In this document: piece by piece, positions 1 through 8,075 of the stretch
Layout of the letters: each line of letters opens with the position of its first letter
Numbering within the stretch: the stretch's first letter is position 1
Assembly (NCBI RefSeq): GCF_039812505.1
Contig: NZ_JBDIAQ010000046.1
Coordinates: forward strand, 1-24,586
Reading direction: 5' to 3'
DNA from: Intrasporangium_A sp039812505
GTDB taxonomy: Bacteria > Actinomycetota > Actinomycetes > Actinomycetales > Dermatophilaceae
DNA: 24,586 bases
The notes under the pieces: model-generated
The model's input: the letters and a program-made list of their open reading frames with translations, nothing else
Told to the model about the DNA's origin: nothing
The model's database searches: none
Translations under genes and position numbers: made by a program

Positions 1-797
1 TGACACCGGAGGAGCTGCGGGTGCTGCTGAGCCAGGTCGCCGCCCGCGCCGCACGGGTCGGTCAGCTGCCCGACGAGGCACAGGCCGGCCCACCGGAGGG
101 CCCGCTCTTCCGCCCCGTCGACCCGAGGGGTGCAGGAGTGGTCGCCGACTGGGGCAGTCCGGTGGCGGTCCGATGGGGCCCGGGGCTGGGCCTCGAGCCG
201 CGTGAGCTCGCCGACCTGCTCGCCGCCGGGCTGGTCGCCGACCGACGGATCGACGCCGTCGAGGTCGCCCCGAGCGGGTGGCTTGCCATCACGGTCAGCG
301 ACGGCGCCCGCGCGGCGGTGATCCGGGCCGTCCTCGAGCAACCGGATCGCTATGCCGTCCCCGGGGTGAGCGTCATACCCGAGGTGCCCGACGAACGGCC
401 GGGGTCGCGCCCCGCCCGCGACCCCGTCGCCACCGTCCAGCGGGCTCACGCACGGCAGGCCCGACTGGTGCGCAACGCACGGGCCGCAGGCGTCGAGTCG
501 CGGCCCACCGACCGGCCAGAGGAGCTGACCGACGGGTCCGAGCGGGTCCTGCTCGTGACGCTGGCGGACCTCCCGCAGCGGCTGGCCCGCCACCCCGGTG
601 ACCGCGAGCACACCCTCGCTGCGGTCCTCGAGGTCGCCCATCGCGCCGACGCCTGGGCCCGCCCGGTACGACCGATGGTCGTGGGGGAGTCGATCCGACC
701 CGTCCACGGGGCCCGGCTCTCGCTCGCGACCGCGACCCGTCATGTCTTGCGCACTGGACTTCACCTGGTCGGTGCGAGCGCTCCGGAGAGGATGTGA
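1..797 (+). CDS. nrtL: ArgS-related anticodon-binding (DALR) protein, NrtL type, no catalytic core
   Basis: A stand-alone protein of about 265 residues built from the two ends of arginyl-tRNA synthetase. Residues of roughly the first 110 resemble the ArgS N-terminal additional domain (IDAVEVAPSGWLAITV fits the usual 'VEVAGPGFINF' block). From about residue 135 it matches the DALR anticodon-binding domain (VQRAHARQARLVRNA; C-terminal ARLSLATATRHVLRTGL). The Rossmann core with HIGH and KMSKS signatures is absent, so it should not charge tRNA. The reading frame is open to base 3 (TPEELRVLLSQV). The first two bases, TG, fit an NTG start whose first base lies just outside the window; a GTG at 21 is the first internal alternative. 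It lies directly upstream of lysA, as NrtL-type genes do in other Actinobacteria. Its role is unknown; tRNA binding is inference. Confidence 0.75.
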   Translation, partial: TPEELRVLLSQVAARAARVGQLPDEAQAGPPEGPLFRPVDPRGAGVVADWGSPVAVRWGPGLGLEPRELADLLAAGLVADRRIDAVEVAPSGWLAITVSDGARAAVIRAVLEQPDRYAVPGVSVIPEVPDERPGSRPARDPVATVQRAHARQARLVRNARAAGVESRPTDRPEELTDGSERVLLVTLADLPQRLARHPGDREHTLAAVLEVAHRADAWARPVRPMVVGESIRPVHGARLSLATATRHVLRTGLHLVGASAPERM

Positions 798-799
798 CG

Positions 800-2215
800 A
801 TGCGAGCACATGAAGCGGGAGCGCTGCACGCCGAGGGGTACCGCGGGCCGGCCTGGCTGGAGACCCCGGTGGACGTCAACGCGCTCGTGCCGGCGCTGTG
901 GGCGTCGTCGGTCACGCGCGACGCCGGCGGTGTCGTGACGGTCGCGGGTGTTCCGGTCACCCGGCTGGCACACGAGTTCGGGACACCGGCCTACGTCCTC
1001 GACGAAAACGACTTCCGCTCTCGCGCAAGGGAGTTCAAGCAACAGTATGCCGCTGGGTTCGCACCACTGTCCGGCGCGGACGTCTTCTACGCGGGCAAGG
1101 CGTTCCTGTGCACCGAGGTCGTGCGATGGATCGATGCCGACGGACTGAACCTCGACGTCTGCACCGGGGGCGAGCTCGAGGTCGCCCGTCGAGTCGGGTT
1201 CCCGGGGTCGCGGATCGGGATGCACGGCAACAACAAGACCGTCGCCGAGATCCGGGCGGGCCTCGAGTACGGTGTCGCCCGGATCGTCGTGGACTCCCTC
1301 GAGGAGGTCGACCGCATCGCGGCCGTCGCCGCCGAGCTCGGGGTCGTCGCGCCGGTCCTGGTGCGCGTCAATGTCGGCGTCGAGGCGCACACCCACGAGT
1401 TCATCGCCACGGCCCACGAGGACCAGAAGTTCGGCCTGTCCCTCGCCGGCGGCCAGGCCCTGGAGGCGGTCCGCCGGATCCTCGACCGGTCCGGGACGAT
1501 GCGCCTGCTCGGCCTGCACAGCCACATCGGCTCGCAGATCTTCGACACCGCCGGCTTCGAGGTCTCGGCCCGGCGCGTCCTCGGGCTGCACGCCCTGGTG
1601 ACCAGGGAGCTGGGCGCCGACCTGCCCGAGCTCGACCTCGGAGGCGGCTTCGGCATCGCGTACACCACCGAGCACGACCCGCAGTCGCCGTCGGCCCTGG
1701 CCGCGGAAATGGCCGACATCGTCGAGCGGGAGTGCCGCGCGGAAGGTGTGCCGGTGCCGCGGATCTCGGTCGAGCCGGGGCGCGCCATCGCCGGGCCGAG
1801 CACCTTCACCCTGTACGAGGTCGGCACGGTCAAGCCGGTCGAGCTGGGCGGTGGGGCCCGTCGGTTGTACGTCTCGGTGGACGGCGGGATGAGCGACAAC
1901 ATCCGTACCGCGCTCTACGACGCACACTTCTCCTGCACCGTGGCCAACCGGTGTTCGCCGGCCGATCCGGTCCTCGCGCGCGTCGTCGGCCGGCACTGCG
2001 AGAGCGGCGACATAGTCGTCATGGACGAGTTCCTCCCGGCCGACGTCGGCGACGGCGACCTGATCGCGGTGCCCGGCACGGGCGCCTACTGCCGAGCCCT
2101 GTCCAGCCAGTACAACCACACCCCCCGGCCCCCGGTCCTCGCGGTGCGCGACGGGGCGGCGCGAGTCGTCGTGCGACGTGAGACCATCGACGACATCCTC
2201 GCGCTCGATGTCTGA
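800..2215 (+). CDS. lysA: Diaminopimelate decarboxylase (LysA)
   Basis: A PLP-dependent fold-III decarboxylase that converts meso-diaminopimelate to L-lysine, the last step of lysine synthesis, in the cytoplasm. From the 800 start it has 471 residues, within the range for actinobacterial LysA. Visible motifs are FYAGKAFLC with the PLP lysine near K100, HSHIGSQIFD, the glycine-rich LGGGFGIAY phosphate loop, EPGRAIAG, DGGMSDNIR, and HCESGD with the active-site Cys from the partner subunit. Two starts are possible. GTG at 794 overlaps the upstream stop codon as GTGA. ATG at 800 sits 8 bases after GGAGAGG (785-791), the better ribosome-site spacing, so I chose it. The close junction with nrtL suggests cotranscription. 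Hairpins just after the stop may end the transcript. Confidence 0.96.
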   Translation: MRAHEAGALHAEGYRGPAWLETPVDVNALVPALWASSVTRDAGGVVTVAGVPVTRLAHEFGTPAYVLDENDFRSRAREFKQQYAAGFAPLSGADVFYAGKAFLCTEVVRWIDADGLNLDVCTGGELEVARRVGFPGSRIGMHGNNKTVAEIRAGLEYGVARIVVDSLEEVDRIAAVAAELGVVAPVLVRVNVGVEAHTHEFIATAHEDQKFGLSLAGGQALEAVRRILDRSGTMRLLGLHSHIGSQIFDTAGFEVSARRVLGLHALVTRELGADLPELDLGGGFGIAYTTEHDPQSPSALAAEMADIVERECRAEGVPVPRISVEPGRAIAGPSTFTLYEVGTVKPVELGGGARRLYVSVDGGMSDNIRTALYDAHFSCTVANRCSPADPVLARVVGRHCESGDIVVMDEFLPADVGDGDLIAVPGTGAYCRALSSQYNHTPRPPVLAVRDGAARVVVRRETIDDILALDV

Positions 2216-2219
2216 GGCA

Positions 2220-2261
2220 GGGTGCGGCCCGCACCCCGCGCCGCAGCAGATCGTGCGGCGC
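2220..2261 (+). terminator. Tandem hairpins after lysA
   Basis: Five bases after the lysA stop, GGGTGCG (2220-2226) pairs perfectly with CGCACCC (2230-2236) around a 3-base loop. A second perfect 8-bp stem follows: GCGCCGCA (2238-2245) with TGCGGCGC (2254-2261). CAGCAG (2244-2249) could alternatively pair with CTGCTG (2261-2266). There is no T-tract. Terminators without a U-run are common in actinobacteria, but these may only be processing or stability structures between lysA and hom. Confidence 0.4.
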
Positions 2262-2332
2262 TGCTGTCCGGATCGTGACAGGACCGTCGCCACGCCGGGG
2301 TCAGACGGCAGCATTCACACGTGGGAGGTCAA

Positions 2333-3637
2333 GTGAGCAGCACGGCGCTGAGGGTGGCGCTCCTCGGGTGCGGGGTCGTCGGCAGCGCGGTCGCCCGCCT
2401 GTTGACCGAGCGCGCCGACGACATGCGTGCCCGGGTCGGCGTGCCGCTCGAGATCGTCGGGATCGCGGTACGGCGCGAGGGCCGGGACCGGTCGGACGCC
2501 GGCGTCGACCCGTTCCTGTTCACGACCGACGCCGAGGAGCTGGTGACCCGGGCCGACGTCGTCGTCGAGGTCATCGGGGGCATCGAGCCGGCCAGGTCCC
2601 TGATCCTGCGCGCCATGCAGCACGGTGCCTCCGTCGTCACGGCGAACAAGGCGCTGCTCGCCGAGGACGGACCGGCGCTGCACGCCGCCGCGGCCGCGCA
2701 CGGGGTCGACCTCTACTACGAGGCGGCCGTCGCCGGGGCGATCCCGCTCCTGCGTCCCCTGCGGGAGTCGCTCGCCGGCGACGAGGTGCGCCAGGTCCTC
2801 GGCATCGTCAACGGCACGACGAACTACATCCTGGACAAGATGGACCGCACCGGCGCCGGCTTCGAGGACGCGCTCGAGCAGGCCCAGGCGCTCGGTTACG
2901 CCGAGGCGGACCCGACCGCCGACGTCGAGGGCTTCGACGCCGCCGCGAAGGCGGCGATCCTCGCCTCCATCGCCTTCCACAGCACCGTCTCGGGCAGGGA
3001 CGTGCACCGCGAGGGCATCACCGACGTGACGGCTGCCGACGTCGCCGCGGCTCGCGAGATGGACTGCGTGATAAAGCTGCTCGCGATCTGCGAGCGGGTC
3101 GACGACGGGATCTCGGTCCGGGTCCACCCCGCGATGGTCCCGCGCAGCCACCCCCTGGCCGGGGTGGGCGACGCCTACAACGCGGTGTTCGTAGAGGCCG
3201 ACGCCGCGGGACAGCTGATGTTCTACGGTCGCGGCGCGGGAGGCGACCCGACCGCCTCGGCGGTGCTCGGTGACATCGTCGCGGTCGCCCGGCATCGCGT
3301 GGCCGGTGGTGTCGGGCCGGGTGAGTCGAGCTATGCCGGCCTGCCCGTCCGCCCCATGGGTGCGGCCCTGACGCGCTACCACATCAGTCTCGAGGTGGCT
3401 GATCGGCCGGGCGTGCTGGCCAGGGTCGCGACCGCCTTCGCCGAGCACGGCGTGTCGATCGAGACCGTGCGCCAGCGGCTCGTCGCGGCGGACGAGGACG
3501 GGTCCGAGTCCGGCGCGAGCCTCGTCGTGGTGACCCACACCGCGACCGACGCCGCGCTGAGCGGCACCGTGGAGGCGCTGCGCCTGCTCGACGTGGTCCG
3601 CGAGGTCACCTCGGTCATGCGGGTGGAGGGGGTCTGA
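2333..3637 (+). CDS. hom: Homoserine dehydrogenase with C-terminal ACT domain
   Basis: NAD(P)H-dependent reduction of aspartate semialdehyde to homoserine, the branch point toward threonine and methionine. The protein has 434 residues. The N-terminal Rossmann motif is LLGCGVVGSAV (about residues 10-20). Then come TANKALLA (K106), YYEAAVAGAIP (about 128-138), NGTTNYILDKM, and the catalytic block GYAEADPTADVEGFDAAAKAA with D202 and K206. A C-terminal ACT domain begins near residue 348 (HISLEVADRPGVLARVATAF), as in enzymes inhibited by threonine. A GTG at 2321 is in frame but has no ribosome site. GTG at 2333 follows GGGAGG (2323-2328) by 4 bases and is preferred. The stop overlaps the thrC start by one base (TGATG), so hom and thrC are coupled. 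Confidence 0.96.
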   Translation: MSSTALRVALLGCGVVGSAVARLLTERADDMRARVGVPLEIVGIAVRREGRDRSDAGVDPFLFTTDAEELVTRADVVVEVIGGIEPARSLILRAMQHGASVVTANKALLAEDGPALHAAAAAHGVDLYYEAAVAGAIPLLRPLRESLAGDEVRQVLGIVNGTTNYILDKMDRTGAGFEDALEQAQALGYAEADPTADVEGFDAAAKAAILASIAFHSTVSGRDVHREGITDVTAADVAAAREMDCVIKLLAICERVDDGISVRVHPAMVPRSHPLAGVGDAYNAVFVEADAAGQLMFYGRGAGGDPTASAVLGDIVAVARHRVAGGVGPGESSYAGLPVRPMGAALTRYHISLEVADRPGVLARVATAFAEHGVSIETVRQRLVAADEDGSESGASLVVVTHTATDAALSGTVEALRLLDVVREVTSVMRVEGV

Positions 3638-4731
3638 TGGCGTACCAGTGGCGCGGCGTGATCCCCGAGTACGCCGACCGGCTGCCCATGGTGGCTGGTA
3701 CACCCGTGGTGACGCTGCGTGAGGGCGGCACGCCACTCATTCCCGCCGAGAAGCTCTCCGCACGCGTCGGTGCGCAGGTCCACCTCAAGTACGAGGGGCT
3801 CAACCCCACCGGGTCGTTCAAGGACCGCGGGATGACGACCGCGATCTCCGTCGCCGCGGGCAAGGGGGCCCGAGCGGTGATCTGCGCGAGCACCGGCAAC
3901 ACGAGCGCCTCCGCCGCGGCCTACGCGACGAAGGCCGGTATGACGTGTGGCGTGCTCGTGCCCGACGGCAAGATCGCGATGGGCAAGCTCAGCCAGGCCA
4001 TCGCCCACGGCGCCACGTTGCTGCAGGTCGCCGGCAACTTCGACGACTGCCTCACCCTGGCCCGCAAGCTCGCCGAGGCCTACCCGGTGGAGCTGGTCAA
4101 CTCGGTCAACCCGGCCCGGATCGAGGGCCAGAAGACCGCTGCCTTCGAGATCGTCGACGCGTTGGGCGACGCGCCCGAGATCCACTGCCTGCCCGTGGGC
4201 AACGCCGGCAACATCACCGCCTACTGGAAGGGCTACCGAGAGTACTCGTCGGACCCCTCCGTGAGCGCCCGGCCGGGCCCGGCCACCCACCTGCCGGTCA
4301 TGTGGGGCTTCCAGGCGGCCGGTGCGGCGCCGCTCGTGCTGGGCCACCCGGTCGACCACCCCGAGACCATCGCGACCGCCATCCGGATCGGCAACCCCGC
4401 CTCGTGGCAGCAGGCGATCGCGGCCCGCGACGAGTCCGGTGGCCGCATCGACGCCGTGACCGACCAGCAGATCCTGGCGGCCCACCGGTTCCTCTCCGCC
4501 GAGGAGGGCGTCTTCGTCGAGCCCGGCTCGGCCGCCTCGGTCGCCGGGCTCCTCGCGGCCCACCGCGCCGGCCTCGTGCCCACCGGGGCGCGGGTCGTGT
4601 GCACGGTGACCGGGCACGGGCTCAAGGACCCGCAGTGGGCGCTGCGGCGAGCCGACGGGTCCGAGGTCGTGCCGGTCCGGGTGCCGGTGGACGCCTACTC
4701 GGCGGCCCGTGCCCTGGGCCTGGAGGACTGA
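3637..4731 (+). CDS. thrC: Threonine synthase
   Basis: PLP enzyme that converts O-phosphohomoserine to threonine and phosphate, the final step of the pathway encoded by hom-thrC-thrB. It has 364 residues, typical of the shorter bacterial/actinobacterial ThrC. The PLP lysine is K62 in NPTGSFKDRGM. The phosphate-binding loop is STGNTSASAAAYA, followed by LPVGNAGNITAYWKGY. The C-terminal region has EEGVFVEPGSAASVAGL and VTGHGLKDP, both characteristic of threonine synthases. The ATG overlaps the hom stop by one base and has GGAGGGGG (3625-3632) just upstream. thrB follows 4 bases after the stop, consistent with one operon. Confidence 0.97.
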   Translation: MAYQWRGVIPEYADRLPMVAGTPVVTLREGGTPLIPAEKLSARVGAQVHLKYEGLNPTGSFKDRGMTTAISVAAGKGARAVICASTGNTSASAAAYATKAGMTCGVLVPDGKIAMGKLSQAIAHGATLLQVAGNFDDCLTLARKLAEAYPVELVNSVNPARIEGQKTAAFEIVDALGDAPEIHCLPVGNAGNITAYWKGYREYSSDPSVSARPGPATHLPVMWGFQAAGAAPLVLGHPVDHPETIATAIRIGNPASWQQAIAARDESGGRIDAVTDQQILAAHRFLSAEEGVFVEPGSAASVAGLLAAHRAGLVPTGARVVCTVTGHGLKDPQWALRRADGSEVVPVRVPVDAYSAARALGLED

Positions 4732-4735
4732 AGCG

Positions 4736-5692
4736 GTGGCCGCAGTTCCCGGCGGCCGGTCGGTCCACGTGCGCGTCCCGGCGAGCACGGCCAACCTCGG
4801 GCCGGGCTTCGACTCGATCGGCCTCGCGCTCGGGCTGTGGGACGAGTACGCCGTGACGACCCGGGACGAGCCGGGCCTGACGATCGAGGTCGCCGGTCAC
4901 GGCGCCGACGAGGTTCCCACGGACGAGTCGCACCTGGTCCATGCGACGATCCAGTACACCTGGCGTGAGCTCGGTTACGAGCCGCCTGCCGGCCTGGCAC
5001 TGGTCGCGGGCAACGGGGTACCGCACGGGCGCGGACTGGGGTCGTCCGCGACCGCCATCGTGGCGGGGGTGGTTGCGGCCCAAGCGCTTTCGATGCCGGT
5101 CCTGCCGAGCCGCGACAGCGTGGTGGATCTCGACCTCGCGACGGCCGGCCACATCGCCAGCGTGCTCGAGGGCCATCCCGACAATGCGACGGCCAGCGTC
5201 TACGGGGGCCTGACCCTCAGCTGGATGCCGGACCTGTCCGGTCGGGACCGCGCCGCCCGGACCGTGACGGCACGGCCCGCCCTGCACCCGGAGGTCGACG
5301 TGGTCGTCCTCGTCCCGGACGCGCGGCTGGCGACGCAGACCGCCCGGGCGGTGCTGCCGAGACAGGTCCCGCTGGCCGCGGCGGCGGCCAACGCGGGCCG
5401 GGCCGCCCTGCTCGTCCACGCTCTCACGACCGACCCGGGCTACCTGCACGGCGCCACCCGGGACTGGCTGCACCAGGAGGCCCGACGGTCCTCCTACCCC
5501 GCGTCGATGGACCTCGTCGACACCCTCCGCGGGCGTGGACATGCGGCCGTGATCTCGGGCGCCGGGCCCTCGGTGCTGGTCCTGACGACCAGGCGCGACC
5601 GGGACGACGTCACCGTGCCGGCGGAGTCCGCGAGCTGGCATCGGCTCACTCCGGGGGTGCCGCTCGTCGGAGCACGGGTCACGGTCCGATGA
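4736..5692 (+). CDS. thrB: Homoserine kinase
   Basis: GHMP-family kinase that phosphorylates homoserine with ATP, giving the substrate of ThrC. From GTG 4736 it has 318 residues, a normal length. Family signatures are the N-terminal VPASTANLGPGFDSIGLAL (about residues 14-32), the ATP-binding GHMP motif GRGLGSSATAIVAG (about 96-110), HPDNATASVYGG, and the C-terminal SGAGPSVLVL. The reading frame extends upstream to 4709 inside thrC. GTG at 4736 lies 9 bases after GGAGG (4722-4726), which is itself inside the end of thrC, and gives the family's expected N-terminus. It is last in the threonine operon, and a 9-bp hairpin begins at its stop codon. Confidence 0.96.
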   Translation: MAAVPGGRSVHVRVPASTANLGPGFDSIGLALGLWDEYAVTTRDEPGLTIEVAGHGADEVPTDESHLVHATIQYTWRELGYEPPAGLALVAGNGVPHGRGLGSSATAIVAGVVAAQALSMPVLPSRDSVVDLDLATAGHIASVLEGHPDNATASVYGGLTLSWMPDLSGRDRAARTVTARPALHPEVDVVVLVPDARLATQTARAVLPRQVPLAAAAANAGRAALLVHALTTDPGYLHGATRDWLHQEARRSSYPASMDLVDTLRGRGHAAVISGAGPSVLVLTTRRDRDDVTVPAESASWHRLTPGVPLVGARVTVR

Positions 5693-5721
5693 GGGCCGGT
5701 CTCCCGGCGACACGGCCCTCA
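5690..5721 (+). terminator. Hairpin at the thrB stop codon
   Basis: TGAGGGCCG (5690-5698, including the thrB stop) pairs perfectly over 9 bp with CGGCCCTCA (5713-5721) around a 14-base loop. There is no T-tract. Its place at the end of the threonine operon and ahead of the rho promoter makes a terminator the likely role. Confidence 0.45.
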
Positions 5722-5761
5722 GGAGCGCGGGGCCGGAGTGTGTCGGCGAGGGCCCGGTCGA

Positions 5762-5770
5762 TGTTAGAGT
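5762..5770 (+). promoter_or_regulatory. Candidate rho promoter (extended -10)
   Basis: TG-T-TAGAGT fits an extended -10 element (TGn followed by TAnnnT). No good -35 is seen 16-19 bases upstream, which extended -10 promoters can tolerate. Transcription would start near 5777, giving a leader of about 180 bases before rho. Confidence 0.45.
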
Positions 5771-5789
5771 GACACCGCACTGAGGCCGC

Positions 5790-5843
5790 ATGACCGCAGG
5801 CCCGGTGCTCCACCACCACAGCGAGGCGACCCGTCACCTCTGA
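5790..5843 (+). CDS. Possible 17-residue leader peptide upstream of rho
   Basis: A short ORF starting at ATG 5790 encodes MTAGPVLHHHSEATRHL, with four His in 17 residues including a CAC CAC CAC run. It begins about 13 bases after the predicted rho transcription start. GAGG (5782-5785) lies 4 bases upstream as a weak ribosome site. Its TGA stop (5841-5843) is the first three bases of a perfect 16-bp palindrome. The position, short length and stop-at-hairpin arrangement resemble a regulatory leader peptide. Translation is unproven, and such a short ORF can occur by chance in high-GC DNA. Confidence 0.35.
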   Translation: MTAGPVLHHHSEATRHL

Positions 5844-5897
5844 CGCCGCGGCGTCACCGTGGTTCCCAACATGGTCCGTGCTCCCTCGATCGAGCAC
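5841..5897 (+). promoter_or_regulatory. Structured rho leader (three hairpins)
   Basis: TGACGCCGCGGCGTCA (5841-5856) is a perfect 16-bp palindrome that can fold as a 6-bp stem with a CGCG loop. ACCGTG (5856-5861) can pair with CATGGT (5870-5875) with one G-U pair. GTGCTC (5878-5883) pairs with GAGCAC (5892-5897). The first two stems share base 5856, so they compete slightly. The rest of the leader to 5947 has no other feature I can name. Attenuation or autoregulation of rho is inference. Confidence 0.35.
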
Positions 5898-5959
5898 CGG
5901 GTCCCCAGTCCGGCACCGAGCAGCTGTCCCGGGCCGCAAACGAGGGGGAAGGATCCTTC

Positions 5960-8002
5960 GTGTCAGACACCACCACCCGTCCCGTCGCCGGGCTGTCGAC
6001 GATGAAGCTCGACGAGCTGAAGGCGGTCGCGTCCTCGATGGGTATCAGGGGAACGACCAGGATGCGCAAGAGCGACCTGGTCGCCGCGATCCTCGACCGC
6101 CAGAGCGGCGGGTCGTCCGAGGCGGCCCGGGCCCCGCGTCGGACCACCCGACCGGCCGGCGCGCCCCCGGCCGGCGAGCCCGCACCTGCCGCACCCGCGG
6201 GCGCCGGCACCGCGCCCGCGGCCACCGAGCCCGCCCCAGCCGCGCCTGCCGCCACCGCGCCTGCCGCACCTGTGGCCACCGAGTCCGCACCCGCCACGCC
6301 CGAGGGCACCCGCGCACGACCGGACGACCGGACCGAGACCCAGCCGGGGCACGGCACCGTGGCGTCGCGGCCTCGCACCGGAGAACGGGGGCAGCCGACC
6401 GGGCCTGCCCGGCACGAGCGGACCGGCCGCGTCGGGGGGGAGCACGAGCGGCAGCCGGGCCACCCGGAGCGCGGGGACCATGTCGACACCGGCCGACCGG
6501 AACACCTCGACGACCGGGGCCGCGCGCGCTCGACCCGTACCGGGCCGGAGAACCGCGAGCGGCACCAGGCGCCTGCTGCCGACCGCGAGGCGGGAGCGGA
6601 GCGGGTCGAGGAGCGGGACCACGACCGGGGCGAGCCGTCGGCCGAGGAGGGCCGTCAGGAGCGGCCGGACCGCCAGGAGCGCGCCGACCAGGGCAACCGG
6701 CAGGGCGCGGCCCGTCAGCAGCCCCTCAACCGCGAGGACGAGGACCGCGCGGCACGCCGGGGTCGCAACCGCAACCGCAACCGGGACCGGAAGCGCCGTG
6801 GGCAGGACTGGAACGAGGCCGAGGTGCAGGTCGGCGAGGACGACGTCCTCGTCCCGGTCGGGGGCATCCTCGACGTCCTGGACAACTACGCGTTCGTCCG
6901 CACCACCGGCTACCTCCCGGGTCCCAACGACGTCTACGTCCCTCTCGGCATGGTCAAGAAGCACGGCTTGCGCAAGGGTGACGCGATCACCGGTGCGGTC
7001 AAGGCCCTGCGCGACGGGGAGCAGTCCTCGGGACACTCCGGGCGCCAGAAGTACAACGCCTTGGTCCGCCTCGACACGGTCAACGGCGCATCGCCCGAGG
7101 ACGCCCTGAAGCGGGTCGAGTTCCACAAGATGGTCCCGCTCTACCCGCAGCAGCGGCTCCGGCTCGAGACGGTGCCGCAGGCGCTCACGACCCGCGTCAT
7201 CGACCTCGTCGCACCGATCGGCAAGGGCCAGCGAGGCCTGATCGTCGCACCCGCCAAGGCGGGCAAGACGATGGTGATGCAGGCCATCGCCAACGCCATC
7301 ACGACGAACAACCCGGAGTGCCACCTAATGGTCGTCCTCGTCGACGAGCGGCCCGAGGAGGTCACCGAGATGCAGCGGGCCGTCAAGGGCGAGGTGATCT
7401 CCTCCACCTTCGACCGCCCGGCCGAGGACCACACCACGGTCGCCGAGCTGTCGATCGAGCGGGCCAAGCGCCTCGTCGAGCTCGGACACGACGTGGTCGT
7501 CCTGCTCGACTCCATCACCAAGCTCGGGCGGGCCTACAACCTGTCCGCGCCGGCCAGCGGCCGGATCCTGTCCGGCGGGGTCGACTCGGCGGCGCTCTAC
7601 CCGCCCAAGAAGTTCTTCGGGGCGGCCCGGAACATCGAGAACGGCGGTTCCCTGACGATCCTGGCCACCGCGCTCGTGGAGACCGGCTCGAAGATGGACG
7701 AGGTGATCTTCGAGGAGTTCAAGGGCACCGGGAACATGGAGCTGCGCCTCTCCCGGGAGCTGGCCAACCGCCGGATCTTCCCGGCCGTCGACGTCAACGC
7801 CTCGGGCACCCGGCGCGAGGAGATCCTCCTGGCCGCCGAGGAGCTGAAGATCATGTGGAAGCTGCGCCGCGTCCTGGCGGCGCTCGACCCGGCCCAGGCG
7901 ATCGAGGTGCTGCTCGACCGCCTGAAGAAGACGCGCACGAACTACGAGTTCCTCATGCAGGTGCAGCAGACGAGCAGCATCCACCCGGACGACCAGCACT
8001 GA
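5960..8002 (+). CDS. rho: Transcription termination factor Rho with long disordered insert
   Basis: Hexameric RNA-dependent ATPase helicase that ends transcription. It has 680 residues, against about 420 in E. coli. Residues 14-46 are the Rho N-terminal helical domain (MKLDELKAVASSMGI). Residues about 50-290 are low complexity: first Ala/Pro-rich, then Arg/Asp/Glu/Gly-rich, ending in an RNRNRNRDRKRR stretch. The cold-shock-like RNA-binding domain follows from about 295 (DVLVPVGGILDVLDNYAFVR). The ATPase domain has Walker A GLIVAPAKAGKT (about 426-437), Walker B DVVVLLDSITKLGRAYN (511-527), the Q/R loops SGGVDSAALYPPKKFFGAARN, and KGTGNMELRLSREL. Such inserts are common in actinobacterial Rho and bind RNA. 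GTG 5960 follows AAGGA (5949-5953) by 6 bases. The unusual leader upstream suggests control of its expression. Confidence 0.98.
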   Translation: MSDTTTRPVAGLSTMKLDELKAVASSMGIRGTTRMRKSDLVAAILDRQSGGSSEAARAPRRTTRPAGAPPAGEPAPAAPAGAGTAPAATEPAPAAPAATAPAAPVATESAPATPEGTRARPDDRTETQPGHGTVASRPRTGERGQPTGPARHERTGRVGGEHERQPGHPERGDHVDTGRPEHLDDRGRARSTRTGPENRERHQAPAADREAGAERVEERDHDRGEPSAEEGRQERPDRQERADQGNRQGAARQQPLNREDEDRAARRGRNRNRNRDRKRRGQDWNEAEVQVGEDDVLVPVGGILDVLDNYAFVRTTGYLPGPNDVYVPLGMVKKHGLRKGDAITGAVKALRDGEQSSGHSGRQKYNALVRLDTVNGASPEDALKRVEFHKMVPLYPQQRLRLETVPQALTTRVIDLVAPIGKGQRGLIVAPAKAGKTMVMQAIANAITTNNPECHLMVVLVDERPEEVTEMQRAVKGEVISSTFDRPAEDHTTVAELSIERAKRLVELGHDVVVLLDSITKLGRAYNLSAPASGRILSGGVDSAALYPPKKFFGAARNIENGGSLTILATALVETGSKMDEVIFEEFKGTGNMELRLSRELANRRIFPAVDVNASGTRREEILLAAEELKIMWKLRRVLAALDPAQAIEVLLDRLKKTRTNYEFLMQVQQTSSIHPDDQH

Positions 8003-8007
8003 CGCCG

Positions 8008-8062
8008 GGCGCCGGCCGAAGCGCTGGGGGTGGCCCGGACCGCGGGCCGCCCGGCCGGCGCC
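8008..8062 (+). terminator. Nested hairpin after rho
   Basis: An outer perfect 11-bp stem, GGCGCCGGCCG (8008-8018) with CGGCCGGCGCC (8052-8062), encloses a second 6-bp stem, GGCCCG (8032-8037) with CGGGCC (8043-8048). No T-tract follows. Its place 6 bases after the rho stop and ahead of the next promoter suggests termination. Confidence 0.45.
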
Positions 8063-8075
8063 GACCCCACGTCGG

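Noticed and set aside
761..2314. Long minus-strand frame opposite lysA, and similar long antisense frames opposite thrC, thrB, the HEAT gene and atpA.
   Set aside because: They mirror high-GC codon bias of the + strand genes, have no recognisable domains, and are fully covered by well-supported proteins.
5871..6002. A second upstream ORF (ATG 5871) overlapping the rho start out of frame.
   Set aside because: No ribosome site, and composition is that of chance high-GC frames.
6780..6800. CAACCG-type repeats coding for Arg-Asn in rho, considered as a DNA repeat or regulatory array.
   Set aside because: They are explained by the in-frame RNRNRN protein segment within the disordered insert.
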